Shown in pieces: positions 44,166-53,481 of a stretch of 64,000 nt of DNA. The DNA is from Blepharisma japonicum (Eukaryota > Ciliophora > Heterotrichea > Heterotrichida > Blepharismidae). The notes beneath the pieces are model-generated. The model was not told the origin of the DNA. It was given only the letters and a program-made list of their open reading frames with translations, and made no database searches. Position numbers and translations under genes: made by a program. The stretch lies in NCBI GenBank assembly GCA_949751835.1, contig CATKHK010000023.1, positions 62,001 through 126,000 on the forward strand, written 5' to 3'. Within the stretch, counting starts at the first letter, position 1, and the number at the start of each line of letters is the position of its first letter.

Positions 44166-45761
44166 TTAGCGAAGCAGCACTTTATTCAAATTCTGGGCAT
44201 ACTGAGATGCTTCAAACTCATTTGCACATTGCAATTGTATATCATTTTCATTGCTTTTAATAATTACATACCTTCCAACACACTCTATACTTAAAATATC
44301 TTCCATATTCAGCTTACCTTGCAAATTCATTTCTAATAAGTCTCGTCACTCTAATATATAATCTTCACTTTCATAAGAGAATTTTTCATTATTTGGCACC
44401 AAACAAAAACAATAAGTTTTTTCTGCTCTATCCTTAATTAATTTCAAAAATCTTGGCTTCAATAACTGCAGCAAATAATCATCATTATTCTTCTTTTGAT
44501 CCTCTTTAGCCTTAACTCTACTCAGACTTGGCATTTGTCTCGTCTTTGTTTTTTGTTCTGTTTTCGTCCTTGCGTCAGCAATATACATTAATTTTCTCTC
44601 TTGAGTTGCATTTAATTCTTCAAGCCTTTTTAATTTTTCTGTAGTTGAGTCTGTATAGCTTGTGTTTGCTGGAGAAATCACTTCAAAACTGATTGAATTT
44701 TTAAAATCCATAGAAGGGTCTCTCCTTGAAGAATCACTGGAAAAAGTGTTTTTGGTGGAGTCTTCAATTTTACTAGAAAAACTTCATCTGTCACTGGTTG
44801 ATTCTTTTGAGCTAAATTTAGGTGTAAATTGAGAGAAAAAGCCTTTAGGCATCAAATCGACTTCGGATGGAAGCTGCGACAAAGCAATAGTACTGGTAGA
44901 ATAATCCAAACTTTCTGATGCAATTGAAAAAACTGAGCATGTGCTTGCGCTTTCATTCAAACTTATTGGTCTCACTCCATCTTTAAACACAATCATATTA
45001 TTGTTTACAGGATTTGGAACTTGATCTTTAAAAGCTTTGTAAATCTGAAACATTTGCAATAAATTAAATTCTTCATCAGCATTTGCTGCAAATTCTTCTG
45101 GTGTCAAAAACATTTTTAGCTTAAGAGTTTCCATGACTGAAAATACTGCACACAGATTTTGCAGTATTCTATCCCTAGTAGCTGGTTCATAATAAATTTG
45201 TCTTAAATCGACCTTTGTGTGGAAACAATTCAAAACATAAGCAATATTAGTTCCTTTTTGAAATTCAGCTCCTAGATTTTTTACATCGAAATTTCTCCCA
45301 TACATCCCAAGCACTGTTTCAAATCAATTTCAACAGTTTTTTGCATTCACTCTAAGCTCATTTAAAATAAAACTTTCGAAAATTACATTGATTAGTTGTC
45401 ATGATTTCTCTGGTTTAGGAACTAGTAAATCTTCTGCTGTTGGCATATGATGAGCCCTTACGGACCTTTTCCAAACGATACTTAAAATTTGTTCTAAATT
45501 ATGCAAACAAGCTTTTTTCGCAACTGGGTTTTTGTAAAAACCCAGAAAACGTATTTTTGGGTCTAATAGTGAAAGGAGTTTGGCAAGAAAAGTTCCAGTC
45601 TTCATTTGGTCAGGGAGATCTTTTTCTTGCATTCGAGGCCAAATTGATAGAGAATTTATCCAGCGCGTTAAAAGTGCTCTGCGCTGTCTTGAAATGGTGT
45701 CTGAGGTCCTTGAGGACTGATTTGGCGTTGTTGATCTGTATTTTAATGCTGAGTTAAGCAT
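44166..45761 (-). CDS. Tandem calponin-homology domain protein with PH-like C-terminus
   Basis: 531-aa protein from ATG 45761 (MLNSALKYRSTT) to TAA 44166. In-frame TGAs near 45398, 45328, 45322, 44783 and 44345 are Trp. CH1 lies at about 28-115 (LLTRWINSLSIWPRM...TGTFLAKLLSLLDP). CH2 lies at about 140-255 (NWFETVLGMYGRNFDVKNLG, ILQNLCAVFSVMETLKLK, FNLLQMFQIYKAF). The last 110 residues (TYCFCLVPNNEKF...IECVGRYVIIKS...FEASQYAQNLNKVLL) have the beta-strand plus C-terminal helix pattern of a PH domain. Tandem CH domains bind actin or microtubules. A cytoskeleton-to-membrane adaptor role is inferred. Confidence 0.75.
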
Positions 45762-45889
45762 TTAGAAAAAATATTTATCGAGAAAAATAGAAAAATTAAA
45801 AATCAGGCTTGTTGCAGCATCATAAATGAGCTCAAAAATCTAACTAAAGCAGCTTTCAATAAGAAATTATTTATTAGCAAACTATTAAT
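45762..45889. promoter_or_regulatory. Divergent intergenic region
   Basis: 128 bp between divergent starts of the CH-domain gene and the MYCBPAP-PGK gene. No motif recognised. Confidence 0.4.
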
Positions 45890-48793
45890 ATGTCTGTTTC
45901 TATTGCTTCAAGGCTGCAAACTCCAATTGTAGTTACCCAAGGACCCCAGCTAATGCTCAGCAAGTCTCATCTTTATATGAAAGCTTATACAAGTACTATA
46001 GCAAGCGATGAAGTCAATGTTACTAACAATGGAACATCAGCGGTTTTCTATGAATGAAGGAAATTTAATAGACCAGATTTTATCAAAGCAAAACGCAGCG
46101 ATGGGATTAACCGATTTTATTGCCATTATGGCCGCGATGTTTTGCTTCCAGGTGAAACCAAACGATTTGTATTTATTTTCACAAGTGAAAAGCCAGGGGA
46201 TTTTACTGAGGAATGAGACTTACTAACTGATCCTTTGCTTACACATCCCATAAAGCAGCTTACTTTATCTGGAGAAGCCTATGAAGATGATGGATATATT
46301 GCCCAACGTCATTTCTTTGAAGAGGAGCTGACTAGAAGAACAGTTTTGCATACATGTGAAGAAATTCTATCAGATATCACTAGAAGCGTGAGAACTCCAA
46401 CACCTCCGCCTCCTGATCTTGAAGATCCTAAACAATGCCAAGAGCAGTTTGAGTCAAAAAATCTGCATTATCAAGTTTGGCATACAACTGATGTAATTAA
46501 AATGCTGAGACAGTTAGAGGGCTGGGTTGTCGATCATATTCCATTAGAAGAGCATTTTGAACCTTGAAATTTAAGTATAGACCATATGAAAGAACTGATT
46601 TCTTTGGTGCCGAAAATAGACTTGCAGCATAATTATATAGAAAGGCTGAATTTTATTGTGAAATTGGCAAAGGAAATGCCGGTCTATAGATCAATTTATT
46701 GGAAAGATGCAAGAAAGGTCCTTGTAGATCTTGCTGAAGAAATTCCTGTGATAAGCTCAAAAATAAGAACTGAGCTTGATATTGAAGATTACAGATTTTG
46801 CTTGCCTTGGGAGCTTACACAAGAAGAAATTGACAAAATTCAGAAGGAAAAAACTGATAAAGAAGTTGCAAGAGCCAAATTGGTAAAAGGCAAAAAAATA
46901 AACGTTGCTGAGGAAATGGCAAAAGATAGAGAAGCCTGCAAAGAAAGACTTTTTGTATCTGTCAAAGAAAAATTTATAGATCTATTTGTCAAAGTCCTAG
47001 ATGAAGAGCCTTATATGTTTTTATGGAACCATATGGAAACCATGCACTTAACAAATGTGCTGCCAAAAATTTTGCAAAATACCAACAGACTCAATAAACA
47101 TATGAAAAATTCCAATATCGCGAATTATAAAATTGCATCAAACAGCCTTAATACTATGAATGAAGTCACTATGGGAGAGCTCTCAAGAAAATATGGAATA
47201 AATGAAGCTGATATGGAAGGGAAAAAAGTTATGCTGAGGCTAAATTTAGATGTTCCATTATCAGAAGAAATTTGGGAGGAAGAAGAAGTTGAAGTTCAAA
47301 ATGACCCAGAACAAGACCCAGTAATTGTAGTAGAAAAGCACTGCCAACCAAGAGAAATCACTGATGTAACCCTACTGAAAAATGCTGTGCCTACTATTCG
47401 GTATTGTTTAGACCATCTTGCCAAATGCGTTATTATTGTCGCAAATCTAGGGCCAAGAGTAGGAAATCATAGAGAAGAATACAGTCTTCTACCTGCTGCA
47501 GAATGACTTGAGCAAGAACTAGATCAGCATATAGAGTTCATTGAAGAAATTGAAATTGAAAATTTTGATGAAAGAATTGAAGACTTGCCTGAAAATTCTG
47601 TGATTCTACTTGAAAACATGTCATTTCATCCTGCAGAATTTGGGTATTCCATTGATAGAGATGGAAACTGCTATCATGTTGATTTGGACAAAATTCATAA
47701 CTTTAGAAGAAAGCTTACATCATATTATGAACTTTATATCAATGACTGCATAGGACCTAATACTTGTATGGAAACTCTATTCAAAGACCCTTGCAGCTGG
47801 AGAAATCCAGGATGCTCTTCAATTGAATGTCCAGAATTTGAAGGAGAAGCCATACTCGGTTTAAACTTAGAAAAAGAAATCAAAGGAATTTCTTCTCTTT
47901 TCCATGAGCCTGAAAGACCACTTTTAGCCATCATAGGTGGAAATCATTCAAGCAAAATAAATCTTCTTGACAAAGTCGTCATGATGTACAATCTTCTATA
48001 TCAAGTCGACAAAATCTTCCTTGGCGGAGAGATGGCTCTCCTATTTTTCCATGTGATGAATTCTCTCCCTTCAACTTTCGACCCACATTTAAATCAATTT
48101 GTGCAAAGAGTCATTGACTTCGCAAAAGAATGCAAAAAACCTATTATTTTACCTTTTGATTTTATCATTGCAGAAAAAATAAACCCACCAGAAGAGCTTC
48201 AATTAGACTTTACGTGGGCTCATTATTCAGATAAGTATCAACCCTACAAAATAGGTGAGTCAATTCCCGAAGGATGGGCTATTGTAGGATTTCATGAGCA
48301 AACTGCTGAAAAATTGAACTCAACACTATTTGAAAGCAGAAGATTTTTCTGGTGCGGTTCATTAGACTTGCATACTTCTAATAAAGAGCAGCTAAATCTA
48401 CTCAATAAAGTTGCCATAGAATTTTTCAAAAGCCACAAGGAAAGCAGAGAACTTCATATTGGGATTTTCGATGTTGAAGAGTCATTTAAATATCTTGTGC
48501 AAGAAAACAACCAAAATTCCACTGAAAGGATCTTAAATTCAGATGAAGAGGAAGAAGAAGAAGTAGAAGAGGAAGAAGAGGAAGAAAAGACCCAAGAAGA
48601 AAACTCAGAAGGCACTACTGAGCAAAATCAAAACAGCTTTGACCACCTATTCAATCATAGATTCAATGGCGGTCCTCTAACTGTTGCAATTCTTCAAGGA
48701 AGAAAAATAAGGCCTCTAGAACTCATAAAAGAACATCTTCCTCCACGTCCTAAGTCTGCTGAAGAAGACACTTCGTATTTAGAAATTATTTAA
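45890..48793 (+). CDS. MYCBPAP - phosphoglycerate-kinase-like fusion protein
   Basis: 967-aa protein from ATG 45890 (MSVSIASRLQTP) to TAA 48791. Four TGA codons (near 46055, 46216, 46565 and 47504) are Trp. Residues 1 to about 400 match MYCBP-associated protein: an ASH-like strand VNVTNNGTSAVFYEW, then VLLPGETKRFVFIFTSEKPG, then EEWDLLTDPLL and a helical region. From about residue 444 a PGK fold follows: GKKVMLRLNLDVPL, IRYCLDHLAKCVIIVANLG, EEYSLLPAAEWLEQEL, VILLENMSFHP, LAIIGGNHSSK, FLGGEMALLFF. Key PGK residues are replaced (RVDFN to RLNLD, SHLGRP to ANLGPR, LENVRFH to LENMSFH), so catalysis is unlikely. An acidic loop sits at about 885-905. MYCBPAP is a central-pair axoneme protein. Confidence 0.85.
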
Positions 48794-48816
48794 TAACCCA
48801 AATTATTCAATTTAAT

Positions 48817-50146
48817 ATGGACACAAGAATGAACTCGCAAAGTGCGATTTTAGCAATGCAAAAAGAGATAAAATTTCTCAAGACGAAAGTATCTACCAGC
48901 ATTTCTTTTAAAAGTCAAATTTTGGACACCCCTGAAACATCAATTGCAGAATTAGATAAAGCCTTACAAGCATCTTATAGTAGATTGGAAGAATTAAATA
49001 AGGAACTTATATTAGAAAAAGATAGCCATCGCAAGCTGAAAGTAGAAAATGATTATCTTGTAAGAAGAAAAGCTGAAGGGTAAGAAAATAAATAGAAACG
49101 CTGAATTTTCAGAAATCCAATTAAAACTGCATCAACTTTTCAAGGAAAATATCCAATTGGAACGCCAAACGAGTGAGATAGAAATCGCGAATGAATATGC
49201 ATATTTTGAACAGATTAAAAAGAAAGCGCCTAATGTTTATTTCCTGATGACGAAAATTAAAATGATTGAAGAGCATAATAAACAATTCATTGATGCAATC
49301 AGTAATCTGGATAATACAAGGTGCGATTTAAGAAATGAGTACTCAAATATTACACAAGGACTAACTTTAGAAGAAAAAGCAAAACAAAAAATCAAAGCTC
49401 TTGAAAACGCTTTAAAGCAGGTTGATATAAGTATAAGGAGACTTCGAGAAACTCTTTCAAGAGGAAAACAAAGGCTTTATGAGCTTGATAGTGATAGGAA
49501 TCATAGAGAACTTGTAGAACTGCAAGGAATTTATAGTGGGCTAAGCTCTCAGCTAGAAGCAAGCACAAATGAGATAACGAAGCTTTATAATAAAATCAAA
49601 GAAGTAGACGAAGAAATCAAAGTTGAAAACGATAAAAGCAAAAGTTTGGAGCCAGGGGAATTGAATAAAGCGTTAAGAATAAAGCTAAAAGAGCTAGAAG
49701 ATCAAATTTCTGAAACTGACAGGCAGCTTATAGAAAAGGAGAAAACAAAACAAAGAATTCAAACAAATATAAACAACTTAAATCATTTATTGAGCCCGCC
49801 AAAAAAAACAGACAGATATGTGTCTTTAGCCTTGTTATCACCAAAATCTACAGAATCGTCAGTAGGGTGCAGAACTCCTGCACCTAATCAAGAAAAGCCT
49901 AAAAAGACAGTAAGAACAATATCTGCAATGACTTCGCCACAGCATTCTACAAGATCACAAAAAAATGAGCGTGATAGGCTAATCTCTATGTTGTCTAAAG
50001 GAATTCCTCGCAATAATTCAAAAGAGATAAAATCTGCTCTTCATGAAATAGGAATCCCTGGAGAAAGCTTAGCAAGAAAAGTTATAGAACTAAACAGAGG
50101 AGAATTTCTAGCAAAATATTATGCTGATAAGAATAAAACGAATTAA
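48817..50146 (+). CDS. Coiled-coil protein with one 16-nt intron
   Basis: 437-aa protein from ATG 48817 (MDTRMNSQSAILAMQKEIKF) to TAA 50144. A 16-nt intron at 49080-49095 joins GG|A AAC. Nearly the whole of residues 10-320 is coiled coil. A Ser/Pro/Lys-rich linker follows, then a compact helical C-terminus (KSALHEIGIPGESLARKVIE). It starts 23 bp after the MYCBPAP-PGK stop on the same strand. Function unknown; a ciliary coiled-coil role is inferred from composition. Confidence 0.75.
49080..49095 (+). other. 16-nt intron (gtaagaaaataaatag)
   Basis: Removes in-frame TAA and corrects the frame between the two parts of the coiled-coil gene. A at -6. Confidence 0.82.
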
Positions 50147-50194
50147 ATCGATAATACTATGCTATCCTAATATAACAGATATTTAAAGTCCTTC

Positions 50195-50760
50195 TCCCAG
50201 ATTCCCCATTCCACAGTAGTATTTTGTGGGTGACAGATAGTAAATACTACAAGCCTGAGCTATGCTCCGATTCTCGGTAGAGTTAGCCCTTTTGGTCAAA
50301 AAAGGAGATTTGCCGGCAACTCTGTGTCAGTCTTGCAGCATATGCCAAGTTTTCACCAGCATTAGTTGCTTTCTCGGATAGCTTAGCTTAATAAAGGAGC
50401 TCTTTTAATAGGAGAGACCCTGCATGTGTGAACCAAACTTGCCTTTCCTTTTTTCCGGTAGAACTCAATAGCTTTTATCTTATGGAGCACGTCATTAATA
50501 GCAGCTTTGGGAGGCTAGCCACCCTGCCTCATATTTGGCATCCATTGAGTGGTTATTGCTGGGAAAAAGGATGAAATTATCTGCCCAAGGACTGAAGCCA
50601 GTCGATTCCAGTCTCATTTTTCCCAAGTTGTTGCAACTCCTATTTCTAGGTCATAATTACTGCTCAAAAATTACTTCCCATATACGAGCACCTGTATTAA
50701 GAGGGCAGGCATTCGACCCAGTATATTTCATGTCAATTAAAGTTGATTAAGTTTTCAATA
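50195..50760. ncRNA. GC-richer, hairpin-rich non-coding segment (candidate structured RNA)
   Basis: This 0.57-kb stretch is visibly less AT-rich than its flanks. Stems found by eye: GTAGTATTT/AAATACTAC (50216-50224 with 50242-50250); AGAGTT-A-GCC with GGC-AACTCT (50279-50288 with 50315-50323), enclosing a CTTTT/AAAAG hairpin; GAGGC/GCCTC (50511-50515 with 50526-50530); and GACTG-AAGC-CAGTC (50590-50603). There is no convincing ORF on either strand and no match to tRNA, U-snRNA, SRP or RNase P signatures that I know. The strand is undetermined. Alternatives are a decayed foreign insertion or a diverged long non-coding RNA. Confidence 0.35.
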
Positions 50761-50827
50761 ATCTTTCTTATAAATAGTAGTGAAAGTATGAATATTTTTG
50801 CGCATTTTTCTTGAATTTAAAAATAAA

Positions 50828-51190
50828 ATGGGATGCCAATGTTCGACATATGATAAATATAGCGAAGCTAGAACAGATTTCATTGAGCCTTTTGCTGAAG
50901 TTATTAAAAATCAAGCCAAAGAGTATCCAATTTTGGTTTATTCGAGGTCTTTGTGTGAGCATTCTATGCTGACAAAATATTTGCTGAGAAAGAACTCTGT
51001 TGATTTTGAATATTTCGAATTAGATCATATGAATGATAATAGTCAAATATATGGCGCTTTGCAAAATCTAACTTCAAGACAATCTACTCCATATATTTTT
51101 GTGGGTGGCACATATTTCGGAGGCTTAAGGGAGCTTCAAGAAACCATTGATAATGGCCAAATCAAAGATCTTCATAGATGTGCATATTAA
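50828..51190 (+). CDS. Monothiol-type glutaredoxin with N-terminal acylation motif
   Basis: 120-aa protein from ATG 50828 (MGCQCSTYDKYSE) to TAA 51188. The glutaredoxin fold is clear: PILVYSRSLCEHS (active site CEHS, CxxS monothiol form), then the cis-Pro STPYIFVGGTYFGG with the GG glutathione-binding turn, then ELQETIDNG. Upstream in-frame codons (from 50798) lack an ATG. The MGCQC start suggests myristoylation at Gly2 plus palmitoylation at Cys, hence a membrane-anchored redox or iron-sulfur-handling protein (inference). Confidence 0.82.
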   Translation: MGCQCSTYDKYSEARTDFIEPFAEVIKNQAKEYPILVYSRSLCEHSMLTKYLLRKNSVDFEYFELDHMNDNSQIYGALQNLTSRQSTPYIFVGGTYFGGLRELQETIDNGQIKDLHRCAY

Positions 51191-51757
51191 TAAATATTAA
51201 ATTTTAGTGAAAATTATGGCAATTAAGCTTTCACTAATATAAAAATTATGAAATTATAGCAGCTTTGTTTAGGTTTAGCTGATCTTATATAATTTCACTC
51301 TTTAACCATTCATATTGAATTTCTATATTTAAAATTACAGCAAAAAATTTAAATTATTGTAATATCTTGACTTTTAATACAAAAGCATTTTTCCTTTAGG
51401 GTTTCAGACATATATGCAGTTCTTAAATAAAATAAATTTTTAATGAAGCAATGATCATTTAAATATTAATTAAATGTTAGGAATAAAAATTAATAATAGA
51501 AAGCGCACAGATGTAATGATAGCGAGACAGTCTTCTCTCAGATTAAAATAATTGACAGTTACAACGTTTTAATTAGAATATATTACTTTTACTATGCCAG
51601 GGATAATTAATACTTAGATAAGATTTAATGCTTATATAAGATGGTGTTTTAGGCCTAAATACTAGGAGAAATACAGAGACCAAGCTAATCCACTCTCTCC
51701 CTCCTTTCCTAAAATATTGTAGAATTTAAATTTAAGTATAAAAATGAAGTGCCAAAA
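51191..51757. other. AT-rich spacer
   Basis: 567 bp between the glutaredoxin and WWE genes. No ORF with coding character and no RNA signature were found. A short frame MKCQKC starting at 51744 overlaps the next gene in another phase. Confidence 0.45.
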
Positions 51758-53395
51758 ATGTATTTTGCCCCGGAATTTGAATGCTGCCAAGAAAACTTTT
51801 GTGAGCTTCATATTCCTGAGCATCTTAGATGTGCTGCATATTGCCATATTTCAAAAGTAATAGACTCAAATAAATCAACTGGCAAAGTCAATGACAAATC
51901 TCATTATGAGCCTTCGCCAATATCAGCCAAATCTGCAGGTCTTAATTTATTGCGGGAAGACTTTATGTGAAATAAAGACTCAACTGAAAATCATTCTATA
52001 ACTACATATTCACACCCTTCTAGAGAGGCTGTGCAAATAGCTGAACCTCAATTAAAAGATAGTACCTCTAGCCAGTTCGGCAAAACATTTTCAGGTTGCA
52101 ATCCTGCCAATTCGCCGCGATATTTTCAGAGTCAGTATAGTATTCAGTCAGAGTCCATCTCCAATTTGAGGCCCTCATCCTCTCTTCTTCCTTCTTCAAA
52201 CATTGTTAGACTTGATGATCCTCAACCAACACTTGGCAATGATTCAAATACGATTCAAAATTCCCAGAGAGCGCTTAGAGAAGTAAATCCAATATTGCAA
52301 TATCCTAGAAATCAGATGCCAATAGATAATTCAAAATTGATAGAGGCTCATACTTCATTAAATAGCCAACCTCAAAGCTATTTTTATAATTCTGAACCTA
52401 CTCCAGTCCAACCAGTCCAGATGATTAGTCCAAAATATCAAACAAACTATTCTGAAAACAGAGACAACCTAAATAACTACACGCTAAATCCTCCTTTTGA
52501 GCAAAATACTGATAATAGTCAACTTAATGTAATACAATTGCAGCCTATGCCCCAAGAGTCTTTCATTGAAAACCAGCAGTCATTTGCTCCTTCAGCTCCT
52601 CCCGTATCTCAAGATTATAAAATTCATTGTGAGCCAAAGATTCATAGCAATTTGCAGCATAAAGGTCATATAGAAGCCTTAAGCGAAAAATATGAAAACA
52701 TCCATATTAAATATCGAAAAAATAGCTATCGTTTTTCAGCCCCACAAAATGAGGGTGAAGAGCTTAAAGAAGAGCTTGAAGAAATGATTGAAAATGAAAG
52801 AAACCAAAAAATTTATTGATGTTTTATAAATGACAATGGAGAAGAAGAAAAATATGAGCCCGAAACCTCAAATCGAATTGAAATCCACTACTAGAAATTT
52901 ATTGCATTAAAAAAGCCAGAATGCCAAAGTGTTGATATTACTGCAAATGGCACAATGTATACAATTCACTTTGGAAAAGACCATAGACAAGTCTTGAAGA
53001 ATTCAACACTACAATCTCGATCAGTAAGAAGAATTGAAGGGGAAGATTTTGATGCAGACAAAGCGATCAAGCTAAAAGAGATCAATTGATATTGGCAGCA
53101 TGAGTGTGGTAAATATAAGCCTTATACAGCTGAAGCGTCAAGGCTTATTGAGAAAGCGTATTCTGATTATACATCCTTGAAGAGAAATAAAGAAAATAAA
53201 GATCCTTCTGAAAGAATACTTATTATCCAAGGAAAAAATTTAAATGGCTACCAAATTGACCTTGAAGAAAAAACTCAATATAATGAAGAAACAAGGTTTT
53301 CTAGAAATATAAGAAGAGAAAACGAGATACCCGCTTACGATTTCCATGTGAATAAATGCAAGTACAAGGAAGGGAGCCCAATTAAACTTATCTAA
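51758..53395 (+). CDS. Tandem WWE-domain protein interrupted by an in-frame TAG
   Basis: From ATG 51758 (MYFAPEFECCQENFCELH) the frame runs to TAG 52892 and, without any shift, on to TAA 53393 (546 codons in all). The N-terminus is Cys/His-rich, somewhat like an AN1 finger. Residues about 75-330 are disordered, rich in Ser/Gln/Pro. Two WWE domains follow: the first begins IYWCFINDNGEEEKYEPETS and is split by the TAG directly after SNRIEIHY. Its second half, VDITANGTMYTIHFG...RSVRRIE, lies downstream. The second is NWYWQHECGKYKPYTAEASR...YQIDLEEKTQYNEETRFSRN. WWE domains bind ADP-ribose chains. TGAs near 51968 and 52817 are Trp. Read-through, a recent mutation, or a sequencing error are all possible. 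Confidence 0.65.
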
Positions 53396-53481
53396 GCTAA
53401 TTTGCTTTTTAAAAAATCTTGTTGACGATATTAAATCAATATATGAGTTTATTAATTTTTACTTAAAATTCCAGTTATAAA

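Noticed and set aside
50640-50730. tRNA-like TTCGA near 50712
   Set aside because: No A-box and no acceptor-stem pairing at proper distance.
50535-50750. 71-codon open frame in the GC-richer segment
   Set aside because: No ATG start, no conserved motif, and it overlaps several RNA-like stems. Open frames of this size are expected when AT content falls.
52880-52894. 15-nt intron removing the TAG in the WWE gene
   Set aside because: The 15 nt ending at this TAG begin with GA not GT, have no A at -6, and would delete the EIHY residues that belong to the domain.
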